Below, piece by piece: positions 56,103 to 64,000 of a stretch of DNA of 64,000 nucleotides; positions within the stretch are counted from its first letter, which is position 1, and every line of letters starts with the position of its first letter. The translations under genes and the position numbers were made by a program. Origin of the DNA: Zobellia alginiliquefaciens (GTDB lineage: Bacteria > Bacteroidota > Bacteroidia > Flavobacteriales > Flavobacteriaceae); contig NZ_CP119758.1 in the NCBI RefSeq assembly GCF_029323795.1, forward strand, positions 3,596,001-3,660,000. The letters are read 5' to 3'. The notes beneath the pieces are model-generated. The model did not search any database, was not told where the DNA came from, and saw nothing but the letters and a program-made list of their open reading frames with translations.

Positions 56103-57428
56103 ATGTCCAAAACGATAAAAATTACGGATGTTCAAATAAAAGACGTCCGTTTTCCAACGAGTAAATCACTAGATGGTTCTGATGCCATGAACCCAGATCC
56201 GGATTATTCGGCAGCTTATGTTATTCTCAAAACTGATTCGGTAGATGGGTTGGAAGGTCATGGATTAACCTTTACCATTGGTCGTGGTAATGAATTGTGT
56301 GCTGCGGCTATTCAATCTTTAGCACCTTTGGTCATTGGTAAAACCTTAGAAAGTTTTACCGCGGATATGGGTGCCTTTTGGAAAATGATTACTGGTGATA
56401 GTCAGCTACGTTGGTTGGGGCCCGAAAAAGGAGTGATTCATTTGGCAACAGGAGCTATGGTGAATGCCGTTTGGGATTTATACGCCAAAGCGGAAGGCAA
56501 ACCTTTGTGGAAATTATTAGCGGATATGTCTCCAGAGGAATTGGTGCGTTGTGTTGATTTTACGTACATAACGGATGCCGTTACGCCTAAAGAGGCTCTT
56601 GCGATGTTAAAAGAGAAAGAAAGTTCAAAGCAACAACGAATTGACCGTTTGAAAGAATCGGGCTATCCGGCATATACTACTTCCGCAGGCTGGTTGGGGT
56701 ATTCTGATGATAAGATGAGAAGGCTGTGTAGAGAGGCTAAAGCTGCTGGATTTGACCATATGAAAATAAAGGTCGGTTCTGACCTGCAAGATGATATGCG
56801 CCGAGCCGCGATTATTCGTGAAGAAATAGGTGACGATTTAAGATTGATGATGGATGCCAACCAGAAATGGGATGTTGACGAAGCCATCGAAAATATGGCG
56901 GCACTGAAAAAGTTCAATCCGTATTGGATTGAAGAGCCCACAAGTCCTGATGATGTTTTAGGACATGCCAGGATTGCAAAAGCCATTGCACCTATTAAAG
57001 TGGCAACAGGTGAACACTGTCAGAATAGGGTAATGTTCAAACAGTTGATGCAGGCCAAAGCCATAGAAATATGTCAGATAGATAGTTGTAGGGTAGGAGG
57101 TGTCAATGAAATATTGGCCATTCTGTTTATGGCGGCAAAGTTCAATATTCCGGTTTGTCCGCATGCGGGCGGTGTTGGTTTGTGTGAATATGTACAACAT
57201 TTATCCATGATCGATTATATTGCAATCAGCGGTTCTTTAGAAAATCGTATTATTGAGTTTGTAGACCATTTACATGAACATTTTTTCGACCCCGTAGTCA
57301 TTAAAAAGGGAGCGTATATGCCACCTAGTATGGCAGGATATAGCATTACGATGAAACCCGAATCCCTAGCGGAATATAGTTTTCCGAACGGAAGTTATTG
57401 GGAGAAAGAATTAAGTGCAACATTATAA
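56103..57428 (+). CDS. fucD: L-fuconate dehydratase (enolase superfamily)
   Basis: The 441-residue cytoplasmic enzyme dehydrates L-fuconate to 2-keto-3-deoxy-L-fuconate. It aligns with the characterised Xanthomonas campestris enzyme (Lys220, Asp248, Glu274, Glu301, His351) as Lys223 (HMKIKVG), Asp251 (MMDANQKWD), Glu277 (WIEEPT), Glu304 (ATGEHCQNR) and His354 (CPHAGGVGL), a constant offset of three. N-terminal KDVRFPTSKSLDGSDAMNPD is also typical of this subgroup. It opens a tight operon with two SDRs, a hydrolase, FucP and a lactate dehydrogenase, which fixes its pathway role. Confidence 0.95.
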   Translation: MSKTIKITDVQIKDVRFPTSKSLDGSDAMNPDPDYSAAYVILKTDSVDGLEGHGLTFTIGRGNELCAAAIQSLAPLVIGKTLESFTADMGAFWKMITGDSQLRWLGPEKGVIHLATGAMVNAVWDLYAKAEGKPLWKLLADMSPEELVRCVDFTYITDAVTPKEALAMLKEKESSKQQRIDRLKESGYPAYTTSAGWLGYSDDKMRRLCREAKAAGFDHMKIKVGSDLQDDMRRAAIIREEIGDDLRLMMDANQKWDVDEAIENMAALKKFNPYWIEEPTSPDDVLGHARIAKAIAPIKVATGEHCQNRVMFKQLMQAKAIEICQIDSCRVGGVNEILAILFMAAKFNIPVCPHAGGVGLCEYVQHLSMIDYIAISGSLENRIIEFVDHLHEHFFDPVVIKKGAYMPPSMAGYSITMKPESLAEYSFPNGSYWEKELSATL

Positions 57429-57435
57429 TTTAGCT

Positions 57436-58212
57436 ATGAAATTTAGTTTAGAAAATAAGTCGGCTGTGGTCACCGGTGGCGGCAGTGGTATTGGTAAGGC
57501 TATCTGTATAGCTCTGGCGGAGCAGGGGGCAATTGTTCATATTCTGGAGTTGAACAAAGAGAATGCCGCGGATACGATTACTCAAATAGAAACTATGGGC
57601 GGTAGTGCTTTTGCTTATGGTTGTAATGTGGCTGTACAAAGTGAGGTTAGAACGGCATTTGAAACCTTACGGAAGAATGGGGAAATTGATATTCTCGTTA
57701 ATAATGCAGGCATTGCCCATATTGGAAATCTAGAGAATTGCAAAGAGGAAGATTTAGACCGTTTGTACGACGTTAATATTAAGGGCGTCTATAATTGCAT
57801 GCATGCAGGTATTGAATCATTGAAAAAGTCTAGCGGAGTAATAATAAATATGGCTTCAATTGCATCATCGGTGGGGATTAATGATAGGTTTGCCTATTCT
57901 ATGACCAAGGGCGCCGTTTTAACCATGACCTATTCCGTGGCTAAGGATTATTTGGCAGATGGCATTCGGTGCAACTGCATATCTCCAGGTAGGGTACATA
58001 CACCTTTTGTAGACGGATTTATAAATAAAAATTATCCCGGTAGGGAAAAGGAAATTTTTGAAAAACTTTCAAAAACCCAACCTATAGGTCGTATGGGCAA
58101 ACCGGAGGAAGTAGCTAATTTGGCGGTATATCTTTGTTCGGAAGAAGCGTCATTTATTACGGGGACCAATTTCCCCATAGATGGTGGATTCGTTACCTTA
58201 AACGGTTCATAG
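57436..58212 (+). CDS. SDR, probable 2-keto-3-deoxy-L-fuconate dehydrogenase
   Basis: The start at 57436 (MKFSLENKSAVVTGGG) is preferred; the in-frame ATG at 57415 would overlap the dehydratase gene and adds seven residues of no family likeness. The protein is 258 residues with cofactor motif TGGGSGIG, NNAG, MASIASSVG and active-site FAYSMTKGA (YxxxK). It ends in FPIDGGFVTLNGS. By pathway position it should oxidise 2-keto-3-deoxy-L-fuconate to the 2,4-diketo compound with NAD. The alternative, that it is the L-fucose dehydrogenase and the other SDR (59122) does this step, cannot be excluded from sequence alone. Confidence 0.82.
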   Translation: MKFSLENKSAVVTGGGSGIGKAICIALAEQGAIVHILELNKENAADTITQIETMGGSAFAYGCNVAVQSEVRTAFETLRKNGEIDILVNNAGIAHIGNLENCKEEDLDRLYDVNIKGVYNCMHAGIESLKKSSGVIINMASIASSVGINDRFAYSMTKGAVLTMTYSVAKDYLADGIRCNCISPGRVHTPFVDGFINKNYPGREKEIFEKLSKTQPIGRMGKPEEVANLAVYLCSEEASFITGTNFPIDGGFVTLNGS

Positions 58213-58260
58213 GATATTGCTTTTAAAGAAAACAGACACATATCAACTTAAAAAATAGAG

Positions 58261-59115
58261 ATGAAATTAATAAGATTTGGAAGTATAGGTGAAGAAAAAC
58301 CGGGTGTGCAATTGGATAACGGAACGCGATTGGACGTCTCTGAATTTATATCGGATTACACCGAAGAGTTTTTTGGAGGTAACGGTATATCGGAGTTAAG
58401 CGATTGGTTAGCGAAAAACGAAAGAAATTGTCCCGTAGTTTCTAACGAGGTACGTTTAGGTTCGCCTTTGGTTCGTCCTTCAAAGATTGTTTGTGTGGGC
58501 TTAAACTATGCCAAACATGCTGCAGAAAGCGGTATGGCCATTCCAAAGGAACCCGTACTTTTCTTTAAATCTACTTCTGCTATTGTGGGGCCTAATGATG
58601 ATGTTATCATTCCAAAGAACAGTGAAAAAACCGATTGGGAAGTGGAGCTCGCAGTCGTTATCGGAAAGAAGGCTTCGTATGTAGAAGAGAAGGATGCTTA
58701 CGACCACATTGCGGGTTACGTGCTACACAATGATTATAGCGAACGTGCTTTTCAAATTGAAAAAGAAGGGCAGTGGTGTAAAGGAAAAGGTTGTGATACC
58801 TTTGCTCCTATAGGTCCGTTTATAGCAACTACAGATGAAATTAAAGACCCTAACAATTTGGACTTATGGTTGAAGTTGAACGGAGAAAAAATACAGGATA
58901 GTAATACCTCGGACTTCATTTTCAATATAGAACAAGTAGTAAGTTATATTAGTCAATATATGACGTTATTACCAGGGGATATTATTTCTACCGGAACCCC
59001 ATCGGGAGTAGGTTTTGGTTTTAGTCCCAATAAATATTTGAAAGCTGGTGATGTTGTAGAGTTGGGTATTGAAGGTTTGGGAACTTCAAAACAGCAAGTC
59101 AAAGCATATAAATAG
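58261..59115 (+). CDS. Fumarylacetoacetase-family 2,4-diketo-3-deoxy-L-fuconate hydrolase
   Basis: The 284-residue enzyme has the FAH fold: RPSKIVCVGLNYAKHAAESG, FFKSTSAIVGPND, metal-binding Glu127 and Glu129 in TDWEVELAVVIGK, Asp158 in VLHNDYSERAFQ, and the C-terminal DIISTGTPSGVGFG. In the non-phosphorylative fucose route this enzyme cleaves 2,4-diketo-3-deoxy-L-fuconate into pyruvate and L-lactate. The neighbouring dehydratase, SDRs and lactate dehydrogenase support that rather than ureidoglycolate or homoprotocatechuate metabolism. A lone hydrolase route also excludes the aldolase branch that would yield lactaldehyde. Confidence 0.88.
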   Translation: MKLIRFGSIGEEKPGVQLDNGTRLDVSEFISDYTEEFFGGNGISELSDWLAKNERNCPVVSNEVRLGSPLVRPSKIVCVGLNYAKHAAESGMAIPKEPVLFFKSTSAIVGPNDDVIIPKNSEKTDWEVELAVVIGKKASYVEEKDAYDHIAGYVLHNDYSERAFQIEKEGQWCKGKGCDTFAPIGPFIATTDEIKDPNNLDLWLKLNGEKIQDSNTSDFIFNIEQVVSYISQYMTLLPGDIISTGTPSGVGFGFSPNKYLKAGDVVELGIEGLGTSKQQVKAYK

Positions 59116-59121
59116 GAACCT

Positions 59122-59910
59122 ATGGATTTGAACTTGAAAGATAAGGTCATAATTGTAACCGGTGGTTCTAAAGGTATTGGTCTAGCTATAAGTCAGGCTT
59201 TATCAAAAGAAGGAGCTATTCCCTATATCATAGGAAGAAACAGACCTAATATCATCGGGGTGGCCAAAGAGATTGAAAAAACCGGTGGCCAAGTGGGTTT
59301 TGCCTTTGCGGAGTTAACGGATCCAGAACAATGTAAAGTGGCCGTAGAACAGGTCATTTCAAGGTTCGGGAGAATAGACGGACTCGTAAATAATGCGGGT
59401 GTTAATGATGGTGTAGGTCTGGAAAACGGTAATTATGAAGATTTTATGGCCTCACTTCAAAAAAGTTTGGTCCATTATTATTTAATGGCGCAATATGCGT
59501 TGCCGGAGCTAAAAAAGAACAAAGGGGCAATCGTGAATATTGGCTCAAAAACATCATTTACCGGACAAGGTGGAACATCGGGCTATGCAGCTTCCAACGG
59601 AGGAAGAAATGCAATGACCAGAGAGTGGGCCGTAGAGCTTTTGCCATACGAAATTAGGGTAAATGCTGTAATTGTTGCGGAGTGTTATACCCCACTTTAC
59701 GAAAGATGGATCAATACGTTTCCGGAACCGGAGAAAAAACTGAAATCCATTACAGACCAGATTCCTTTGGGAAATCGCATGACCGAAGCTGCGGAAATAG
59801 CAAATACAGTGGTTTTCCTATTATCCGATGTATCTAGCCACACTACGGGGCAATTAATTTTTGTAGACGGAGGATATACACATTTAGACCGATCAATTAC
59901 AGCCAAATAA
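59122..59910 (+). CDS. SDR, probable L-fucose dehydrogenase, with Asn in place of active-site Lys
   Basis: The 262-residue protein starts MDLNLKDKVIIVTGGSKGIG and has NNAG, IVNIGSKTSFTGQG (Ser142) and FVDGGYTHLD at the end, like SDR L-fucose dehydrogenases that oxidise L-fucose at C1. The active-site segment is GYAASNGGRNAMTREWA: Tyr155 is present but the usual Lys four residues later is Asn159 (codon AAC). This departs from the YxxxK rule. Either a nearby residue replaces Lys or the subfamily works differently. The gene sits 6 bases after the hydrolase and 4 before fucP. Assignment of step relative to the SDR at 57436 is inferred. Confidence 0.78.
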   Translation: MDLNLKDKVIIVTGGSKGIGLAISQALSKEGAIPYIIGRNRPNIIGVAKEIEKTGGQVGFAFAELTDPEQCKVAVEQVISRFGRIDGLVNNAGVNDGVGLENGNYEDFMASLQKSLVHYYLMAQYALPELKKNKGAIVNIGSKTSFTGQGGTSGYAASNGGRNAMTREWAVELLPYEIRVNAVIVAECYTPLYERWINTFPEPEKKLKSITDQIPLGNRMTEAAEIANTVVFLLSDVSSHTTGQLIFVDGGYTHLDRSITAK

Positions 59911-59914
59911 AACC

Positions 59915-61237
59915 ATGAAAAACGACCAAAAACCAGCCGTAGTTCCTAGGGAATTACTAGTACCTTTTTTACTGATTACTTCCTTGTTTGCCCTTTGGGG
60001 CTTTGCCAATGATATTACGAATCCCATGGTAGCGGCATTTAAGCGAATTTTAGAACTGAACAATACTCAGGCCTCTTGGGTACAGGCAGCTTTTTACGGG
60101 GGCTATTTTACCATGGCTTTGCCCGCCGCCTATGTCGTGAAGAAATTCAGTTATAAGGTCGGTATTTTGGTTGGTTTGGGGTTATATGCAGTGGGTGCGC
60201 TTATGTTTTATCCAGCGGCGGCAATGGAAAATTATCTATTCTTTCTATTGGCATTGTACGTTTTAACCTTTGGCCTCGCCTTTTTGGAAACTACGGCCAA
60301 TCCTTATATTCTGGCAATGGGCGATGAAGAAACGGCTACTTTAAGATTAAACTTGGCACAAGCTTTTAATCCGTTAGGTGCACTTTCTGGTTTGTTCGTG
60401 GCTCAGTTTTTTATTCTAGGTGCGCTACAGTCCGATGATGTTGCGGAAGACGGTTCGTATATATATAATACGTTGTCAGAATCCGCAAAAGCGGCCGTAA
60501 AGACTTCCGATCTAATGGTAATCCGAAACCCGTACGTGGGCTTGGGGCTGTTCGTTATTTTTATGTTCGTGGTTATTGCACTGGTAAAAATGCCGGAAGG
60601 CAAGAAGGAAAACCGAGTTGTTGGTTTAGGGGAATCTATAAAACGGATATTTAAAAAAGAACGTTTTGTAGGCGGTATGCTTACCCAAATGTTTTACGTA
60701 GGTGCACAGATCATGTGTTGGACCTACATTTACCAGTACGCCGAGAACATTGGTATTAACAATGCAGATGCAGTAAACTACGCCTATGCTGCACTGGTTA
60801 TTTTTCTGCTGAGTCGGTTTTTGTGTACGTATCTTTTAAAATTTATCAATTCGGGGAAACTTTTAATGATACTCTCCATCATGGCAATCGGCTTTTGTGC
60901 GGGTACCATTTTCATTCAGGGGGAACTAGGTCTGTATTCATTGGTAATGGTTTCTTTTTGTATGTCTTTGATGTTTCCTACTATTTACGGAATAGCACTA
61001 ACGGGCTTGGGCGATGATGCCAAATCCGCATCCGCATTTTTGGTCATGGCCATTGTTGGCGGTGCTTTTATGCCCATGCTACAAGGTTTGATTTTAGATC
61101 TGGGTGGATCTGGGTATAGTGATGTTGTTATACTTGGGGTACCAGAGGTAAATTTCTCTTTTATACTTCCTATGCTCTGCTTTTTTGTTGTGGCTTTCTA
61201 CGGTTATAGGGCTTATAAAAAGTACGGTTTAGAATAA
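59915..61237 (+). CDS. fucP: L-fucose:H+ symporter
   Basis: The 440-residue protein has about 12 membrane helices and FucP signatures: LLITSLFALWGFANDITNPMV-type helix 1 (FALWGFANDITNPM), FYGGYFTMALPAAYVVKKF, LETTANPYILAMG, RLNLAQAFNPLGALSG, FYVGAQIMCWTYIYQY and the C-terminal SFCMSLMFPTIYGIALTGLG. FucP family members import L-fucose, sometimes L-galactose, with a proton. It is embedded in the fucose catabolic operon. The relic at 203-424 is the tail of a homologue. Confidence 0.93.
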   Translation: MKNDQKPAVVPRELLVPFLLITSLFALWGFANDITNPMVAAFKRILELNNTQASWVQAAFYGGYFTMALPAAYVVKKFSYKVGILVGLGLYAVGALMFYPAAAMENYLFFLLALYVLTFGLAFLETTANPYILAMGDEETATLRLNLAQAFNPLGALSGLFVAQFFILGALQSDDVAEDGSYIYNTLSESAKAAVKTSDLMVIRNPYVGLGLFVIFMFVVIALVKMPEGKKENRVVGLGESIKRIFKKERFVGGMLTQMFYVGAQIMCWTYIYQYAENIGINNADAVNYAYAALVIFLLSRFLCTYLLKFINSGKLLMILSIMAIGFCAGTIFIQGELGLYSLVMVSFCMSLMFPTIYGIALTGLGDDAKSASAFLVMAIVGGAFMPMLQGLILDLGGSGYSDVVILGVPEVNFSFILPMLCFFVVAFYGYRAYKKYGLE

Positions 61238-61304
61238 GAAATTTGGTTTTAAAGGTTCACGGTGCCGCAATTACTGACGTGCCGTTCAATTTACAGTGAC
61301 TACC

Positions 61305-62468
61305 ATGGGAAAAAAAATAGCAAAGGGTTATGATACACGGTACCCTTCCGTAGATGATTTACGAAATAAAGCGATGCGAAAGATTCCGAAGTTCGCTTTT
61401 GAGTATTTGGATGGAGGATGTAATGAGGACGTGAACCTACGCAAAAATACCTCAGAAATTCGTGATATAGAGTTGCTACCCTATTACTTGAGCAAGCATA
61501 CGGAATCCGTAATGAAAACGGAAATTTTTGGGCATACTTATGATGCGCCATTTGGAATTGCACCTGTAGGGCTTCAAGGACTTATGTGGCCCAATTCTCC
61601 GGAAATACTGGCAAAAGCGGCATTTGAGCATAATATTCCTTTTATTTTAAGTACGGTAAGCACCAGTAGCATTGAGCGGATTTCTGAAATAACCGAGGGA
61701 AATGCTTGGTTTCAATTGTATCATCCTACGGAAGATGCATTACGAGATGATATTATCAGAAGGGCAGCAGTAGCGGAATGTCCGGTTTTGGTTATTCTGT
61801 GTGATGTGCCCACATTCGGTTTTCGGCCAAGGGACATTAGAAACGGACTGGCCATGCCCCCTAAAATGTCAGTGAAAAATATATTTCAGATTATGGGGAA
61901 ACCGGAATGGGCAATAAAAACCCTTCTTCACGGGCAGCCTAATTTTGAGACCTTAAAACCCTATATGCCCAAGGGATTGGATTTAAAACAATTGGGTAAA
62001 TTCATGGATCAAACGTTTTCAGGCCGATTGAACGAAGAGAAAATTAAACCTATTCGTGATATGTGGAAAGGTAAGTTGGTGCTAAAAGGTGTAGCCAATG
62101 AAGCCGATGCGGAAAAGGCTATTCGTTTGGGAATAGACGGTGTAATCGTTTCCAACCACGGTGGAAGACAGTTGGACGCAGGGGAATCGACTATAAAACC
62201 CCTATCCCGAATTGCCGAGAAGTATGGCGACCAGCTTACGGTTATGATGGATAGTGGCATACGTTCCGGGCCGGATGTGGCACGTACTTTGGCAAGTGGC
62301 GCCAAGTTTACCTTTATGGGACGCTCGTTCATGTATGGTGTAAGCGCGTTGGGCAATAACGGAGGAAACCACACCATTTCACTGTTAAAAACGGAACTGC
62401 AACAGGTAATGGAACAAATTTGCTGTGAGCGTGTAGAAGATTTTCCAAAGCATCTGATTACAAAATAG
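61305..62468 (+). CDS. lldD: FMN-dependent L-lactate dehydrogenase / alpha-hydroxy-acid oxidase
   Basis: The ATG at 61305 (MGKKIAKGYDTRYPS) is preferred over a GTG three codons upstream; 387 residues. Family features are PKFAFEYLDGGCNED, PFGIAPVGLQGLMWP, ILSTVSTSSIE, AWFQLYHP and the active-site SNHGGRQLDAGES (catalytic His) followed by MMDSGIRSGPDVARTLASGA and FMGRSFMYG. It oxidises L-lactate to pyruvate, passing electrons to the respiratory chain. As last gene of the fucose operon it would use the L-lactate produced by the upstream hydrolase, so fucose yields two pyruvates. Other short 2-hydroxy acids are possible substrates. Confidence 0.9.
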   Translation: MGKKIAKGYDTRYPSVDDLRNKAMRKIPKFAFEYLDGGCNEDVNLRKNTSEIRDIELLPYYLSKHTESVMKTEIFGHTYDAPFGIAPVGLQGLMWPNSPEILAKAAFEHNIPFILSTVSTSSIERISEITEGNAWFQLYHPTEDALRDDIIRRAAVAECPVLVILCDVPTFGFRPRDIRNGLAMPPKMSVKNIFQIMGKPEWAIKTLLHGQPNFETLKPYMPKGLDLKQLGKFMDQTFSGRLNEEKIKPIRDMWKGKLVLKGVANEADAEKAIRLGIDGVIVSNHGGRQLDAGESTIKPLSRIAEKYGDQLTVMMDSGIRSGPDVARTLASGAKFTFMGRSFMYGVSALGNNGGNHTISLLKTELQQVMEQICCERVEDFPKHLITK

Positions 62469-62496
62469 AATCCTATTTCAGGATGTGTATTCTTTG

Positions 62497-63924
62497 TTAT
62501 GGTTGAATAGTTACAATAATTCGCTTGTAACTAGAAAGAGCAGGTGTGCCCTTATCCGTTACCTTTAGAATGATATGGGCGGTAACTTCTTCTTCTACTC
62601 TTGGAGCTGTAATGGACACCAAATGGGCATTTTCGGTACCACCTATTGTTAACTGTTTTTTAGAGGTGCCCGCCTCGGGATAATCAAACCAAAGAAAACT
62701 TAGGCTGTCGCCATCTGGATCGGAAGAATCAAAGGCATCAAGAGTAAAGCTTTTGCCGGATTTGACCGTAATAGGATCTGCGGGTGTCAAAACAATTTTG
62801 GGAGCATGATTAGCTTCCGAAAAAGATTGGGTGCACCAATCCATTCGTGCGGCAAAATCGTTTTGAAAATCGTCTCGCCAACGCCATAGTGTAACTTTAT
62901 CACCTTTAAAAACCTCAGTGTCCCGTTTTACGTTTCTACCATAATCATTAGCTAAATAGGGCGAGTAACTATCTTCTGCATTGGTCCATATTTTTCTGGT
63001 TTCAACTTCAAAAGGAACACCGGAATTCCCTTGCTTACGACCGGAGAAGGTAGGTCTAATAAATTCATACCTACCGCCCCATCCACCCCAATTAGGATGT
63101 TCCGGTGCGTTCAATCCGTTTGGAATTAGAGATAAAAAAGCGGGTGTGTCTCCTTCAATTCCCCAAGCAACATCAGGATATAGTGCACCAAGTGGGCCGT
63201 GTGCTTGTTGAATGTTTTCAGAAAGCCATGTATTACTAATTTCTGAATTGTCTATATTATCAACAACGGTCATTATACCGTTCCAAGTAGCACTGCCATA
63301 ATCATCTCCTGGGCTAACAATATAAAATAGGTCAGGAAATGTATCCCTGATCCATATACCACTATCATCTTGATCAGAAATAGTATAGACCCTTAATTTA
63401 GAAATAAGCTGTTTTTGCTCTGCTATTGTTTTGCTATTCTTTATTTTAAATAAAGCTTGGGCCAAAGTATTGGAACCTCCCCACACGGAAACCCATAAGG
63501 GGCGCTCATCTTTTTCTTCCAGTTTTTTTATGATCCAGTCAGAACCTTCGGAATCTTTTCCTTCTCCCACACCTAGCATTCCGTAAACCGGCAAACCCTT
63601 TTTTACTAGTGAAGTCAGCTCCTCAACCTCAGGAAATTCAGAACTATGATTCTTCAAATTAGGCTGGACCTTGCCATAAGCTTTAAGTACTTTTTGTATG
63701 GATTCTGGGTGAATGGAATTTTTTAACCAACAGGAGGTTGTCGCCACGATGCCTTCAATATCAATCTCGTTGGCATATAAAAGTAGGCGCACCAAAGATT
63801 GTGTGTCATCCGGATCTGCTTCAATATCCGTAAGTATAATCACTCTATTTTTCTGAAGCGTTTCTTGAGCATTGAGTAAACTATGGCTCAATACTAAAAA
63901 CAATAGATATAAGGATATTCTCAT
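62497..63924 (-). CDS. DUF1593 (nucleoside-hydrolase-like, Sde0182-type) secreted protein
   Basis: The start at 63924 gives signal MRISLYLLFLVLSHSLLNAQ and 475 residues; an ATG at 63960 adds 12 residues. The first domain resembles nucleoside hydrolases: RVIILTDIEADPDDTQSLVR carries the Asp cluster that binds calcium there, with GIVATTSCW, LWVSVWGGSNTLAQAL and GDTPAFLSLIPNG. The last 95 residues or so form an immunoglobulin-like beta-sandwich (ITVKSGKSFTLDAFDSSDPD, DSLSFLWFDYPEAG). Such proteins were named after a cellulose-binding Saccharophagus protein and are common in PULs, but their reaction is unknown to me. It converges on the fucose operon, 28 bases from the lactate dehydrogenase stop. 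Confidence 0.8.
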   Translation of the reverse strand: MRISLYLLFLVLSHSLLNAQETLQKNRVIILTDIEADPDDTQSLVRLLLYANEIDIEGIVATTSCWLKNSIHPESIQKVLKAYGKVQPNLKNHSSEFPEVEELTSLVKKGLPVYGMLGVGEGKDSEGSDWIIKKLEEKDERPLWVSVWGGSNTLAQALFKIKNSKTIAEQKQLISKLRVYTISDQDDSGIWIRDTFPDLFYIVSPGDDYGSATWNGIMTVVDNIDNSEISNTWLSENIQQAHGPLGALYPDVAWGIEGDTPAFLSLIPNGLNAPEHPNWGGWGGRYEFIRPTFSGRKQGNSGVPFEVETRKIWTNAEDSYSPYLANDYGRNVKRDTEVFKGDKVTLWRWRDDFQNDFAARMDWCTQSFSEANHAPKIVLTPADPITVKSGKSFTLDAFDSSDPDGDSLSFLWFDYPEAGTSKKQLTIGGTENAHLVSITAPRVEEEVTAHIILKVTDKGTPALSSYKRIIVTIQP

Positions 63925-64000
63925 AATGGACTTGGGTTGGAGGTTTGTTGGGGTTACCATTAAAAGTAGTTATTTTGCTTTACCTGAACGATTTTGGCAT

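Noticed and set aside
12273-62468. Ulvan utilisation locus
   Set aside because: Ulvan loci need rhamnose handling (GH78, rhamnose catabolism) and ulvan lyases of known type; none was recognised, while fucosidases and a fucose pathway are abundant.
1-64000. CRISPR arrays, tRNA or rRNA genes, insertion sequences, prophage genes
   Set aside because: Reading through the intergenic regions showed no regularly spaced repeats, no cloverleaf-like or rRNA-like sequence that I could recognise, and no transposase or integrase frame.

Overview
The window is AT-rich DNA from a member of the Bacteroidota, most likely a marine Flavobacteriaceae (a Zobellia- or Maribacter-like bacterium; the genus is inference). 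The grounds are two SusC/SusD pairs, a hybrid two-component regulator with an AraC output, many lipoprotein and secretory signal peptides, TAnnTTTG-type promoter elements, weak Shine-Dalgarno sequences, and an unusual density of formylglycine sulfatases. I saw no rRNA, tRNA, CRISPR array or insertion sequence.

Layout. 1-509 holds a decayed 3' end of a FucP-type sugar transporter. 510-1640 (minus) is a metallo-beta-lactamase-fold hydrolase unrelated to the rest. 2053-6219 (plus) is a hybrid two-component sensor, facing a SusC/SusD pair on the minus strand (6314-11550) across a shared hairpin terminator. From 12273 to about 44300 nearly everything is on the plus strand: a GH88 unsaturated glucuronyl hydrolase, an esterase, three heparinase II/III-fold lyase-like proteins, a GH141-like beta-helix protein with a PDZ tail, a GH29 and a GH95 fucosidase, sulfatases, a secreted FAD oxidoreductase, a circularly permuted SGNH esterase, a chimeric gene relic, a GHL15-like TIM-barrel protein, DUF6250 and DUF4861 proteins, an MFS sugar porter and the uronate enzymes KduI and KduD. 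An AraC regulator (44332), a second GH29 (45686) and another sulfatase (47530) follow. A second SusC/SusD pair (49363-54028) with a sulfatase comes next. Last is a compact operon for non-phosphorylative L-fucose breakdown (56103-62468). A DUF1593 protein on the minus strand closes the window.

How it works together (inference). Outer-membrane SusCD systems import oligosaccharides from a sulfated, probably acetylated polysaccharide that contains both L-fucose (GH29, GH95, GH141) and uronic acid (lyases, GH88, KduI, KduD). Six sulfatases and two esterases strip substituents. Unsaturated uronates released by lyases and GH88 go through KduI and KduD to 2-keto-3-deoxygluconate. L-fucose enters by FucP and is oxidised by an SDR, dehydrated by L-fuconate dehydratase, oxidised again and hydrolysed by a fumarylacetoacetase-fold enzyme to pyruvate and L-lactate; an FMN-dependent lactate dehydrogenase finishes the route. 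A fucoidan-like glucuronofucan fits this gene set best; ulvan and alginate fit less well.

The most notable signals are an SGNH hydrolase whose catalytic GDS block sits at its C-terminus, a gene relic fusing a DUF1080 head to a lyase tail, and an identical bipartite promoter/operator layout in front of the second susC and the fucose operon, which suggests co-regulation of uptake and catabolism.
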